A DNA stretch of 64,000 nt. It comes from Hyphomonadaceae bacterium. Its GTDB lineage: Bacteria; Pseudomonadota; Alphaproteobacteria; Caulobacterales; Aquidulcibacteraceae. Below, piece after piece: positions 63,320 through 64,000 of this stretch (its first letter is position 1; each line of letters begins with the position of its first letter). Below the pieces are notes generated by a model, which searched no databases, had not been told where the DNA came from, and saw nothing but the letters and a program-made list of their open reading frames with translations. Location: the NCBI GenBank assembly GCA_016791425.1, contig JAEUMQ010000011.1, forward strand, positions 16,088 to 80,087, in the 5' to 3' direction. Made by a program: the position numbers and the translations under genes.

Positions 63320-63368
63320 CCTCCCCTCCCCCGCGCCAACGGGGGAGGGGCCTGGGGTGGGGGACTTC
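63320..63368. repeat. GC-rich palindromic repeat after the LysM gene
   Basis: CTCCCCTCCCCCGCGCCAACG followed by GGGGGAGGGGCCTGGGGTGGGGGACTT matches the family at 501 and 2559. It lies ten bases after the stop. Confidence 0.7.
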
Positions 63369-63538
63369 CAGACTGGGCGCAAACGCCACCGCGCTCGACG
63401 CGCGCCGCGCCGCCCCAAGATCCGCGCGCGGGCCTTCAGGCCCGCCTTTCCAACGTTTTCAGCGTCCCCGCGCTTTCCAGAACGGGGGAAATCCGGGCGC
63501 CAATCCGACCGACCCAAAACGGGTGTAAGATGCCGCGC

Positions 63539-64000
63539 ATGAAAGCCGACCTCCCCGACCTGCAAACCATCGAAGCGATCCTCGCTTCGCTGCGTCTTTG
63601 GGTTCTGGACGTCCTCGCCGCCCTCCTCGAGCGCTTCGGCCGCAACGGCCCCATCGCGCGCGACGTCGCCGCAATCCTGCGCAAGAGCCTGCGCAGCGCC
63701 GAGCGGGACATGAAGATCGCCATCCTCGGGCTCGCGCTCCGGCGCATGCCGCCACGCAACGCGAAGCGCAGCCATCACCGCCATCCGCATCCCGGCTTCG
63801 CGCTGCGGCGCTATCGCCAGAGCGATCTGCGCCTGCTGCTGCACGGAACCTTCAATCGCATGGGCGGCGTCAATCTCCGTACACGGATCGCTCGCCTGCG
63901 CGACATGATCGATGCGGCCCACGCCATCGCCGCGCGGCTCCTCAAGCGCCTCGTGCGCGGCTTCAACGGCCATCCCCGCATCCTCGCGGGCCCGCCGGCT
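63539..64000 (+). CDS. Hypothetical protein, start only (cut by window edge)
   Basis: 154 codons are open to the window end from ATG 63539 (an ATG at 63530 is also in frame). The N-terminal half is helical (LQTIEAILASLRLWVLDVLA, then LLERFGRNGPIARDVA) and the rest is rich in Arg and His (RRMPPRNAKRSHHRHPHPGF). I do not recognise it. It could be a small membrane-associated or nucleic-acid-associated protein. The start is uncertain and the C-terminus is missing. Confidence 0.5.
   Translation, partial: MKADLPDLQTIEAILASLRLWVLDVLAALLERFGRNGPIARDVAAILRKSLRSAERDMKIAILGLALRRMPPRNAKRSHHRHPHPGFALRRYRQSDLRLLLHGTFNRMGGVNLRTRIARLRDMIDAAHAIAARLLKRLVRGFNGHPRILAGPPA

Overview
The window looks like chromosomal DNA of a GC-rich alphaproteobacterium of the Caulobacterales/Hyphomonadaceae type. 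The evidence is gene content: a gcrA cell-cycle regulator, the ntrB-ntrC-ntrY-ntrX block followed by a D-amino-acid aminotransferase, hfq and hflX, a SPOR/dac/holB/tatD block, a fused ispDF, and the tig-clpP-clpX-lon-hup order beside an NDUFS4-like complex I gene. Species cannot be fixed from sequence alone.

Layout. 1-4800: acyl-CoA metabolism (end of a CaiB/BaiF CoA-transferase; a 3-oxoacid CoA-transferase whose A subunit is fused to a carboxymuconolactone-decarboxylase-like domain; a MarC protein; dihydrolipoyl dehydrogenase). 4850-15900: envelope and lipid genes (bactofilin-like membrane protein, AMP-forming acyl-CoA/ACP synthetase, lipA, RatA/COQ10-type protein, OmpA-like porin, pncC, spermidine-synthase-like membrane protein, ispDF). 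16000-25550: nitrogen two-component block, then dat, hfq, hflX and gcrA. 25550-37780: Rieske oxygenase, orphan genes, mazG, an epimerase, a metallo-hydrolase, tatD, holB, a D,D-carboxypeptidase, a SPOR/RlpA-like protein and a PQQ-dehydrogenase/cytochrome c fusion.

37881-48816 is an integrated element of about 11 kb. A 14-base direct repeat at 37867-37880 matches the 3' end of a tRNA-Ser(UGA) gene at 48803-48816, and paired ACCCACG motifs sit just inside both ends. From the tRNA inward it carries a tyrosine integrase, an unknown gene, an AlpA/Xis-like regulator, another unknown gene, a Toprim-like/RepA-like replication protein, a repeat cluster that could be an origin, and a terminase-small-subunit-like gene. 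No capsid, portal or large-terminase gene is present, so it resembles a phage satellite. At its far end, in the opposite direction, lies a tightly overlapping three-gene cargo operon of lower GC: a HIT-domain protein, a four-helix membrane protein, and an 816-residue protein that appears to join a PEP-synthase/dikinase-like region to a MazG-type nucleotide pyrophosphohydrolase. This is the best candidate for an undescribed system, possibly anti-phage.

48803-64000: tRNA-Ser, a secreted aldose epimerase, a three-gene overlapping cassette (hydroxyacid dehydrogenase, enolase paralogue, APH-like kinase) that could turn hydroxypyruvate into phosphoenolpyruvate, a secreted hydrolase, tRNA-Arg, and the protein quality-control block hup-lon-clpX-clpP-tig, ending with a MliC/LysM lipoprotein and a truncated unknown gene.

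A GC-rich palindromic repeat family recurs between genes of the host backbone (about 501, 2559, 3329, 4799, 9484 and 63320). I saw none inside the element.
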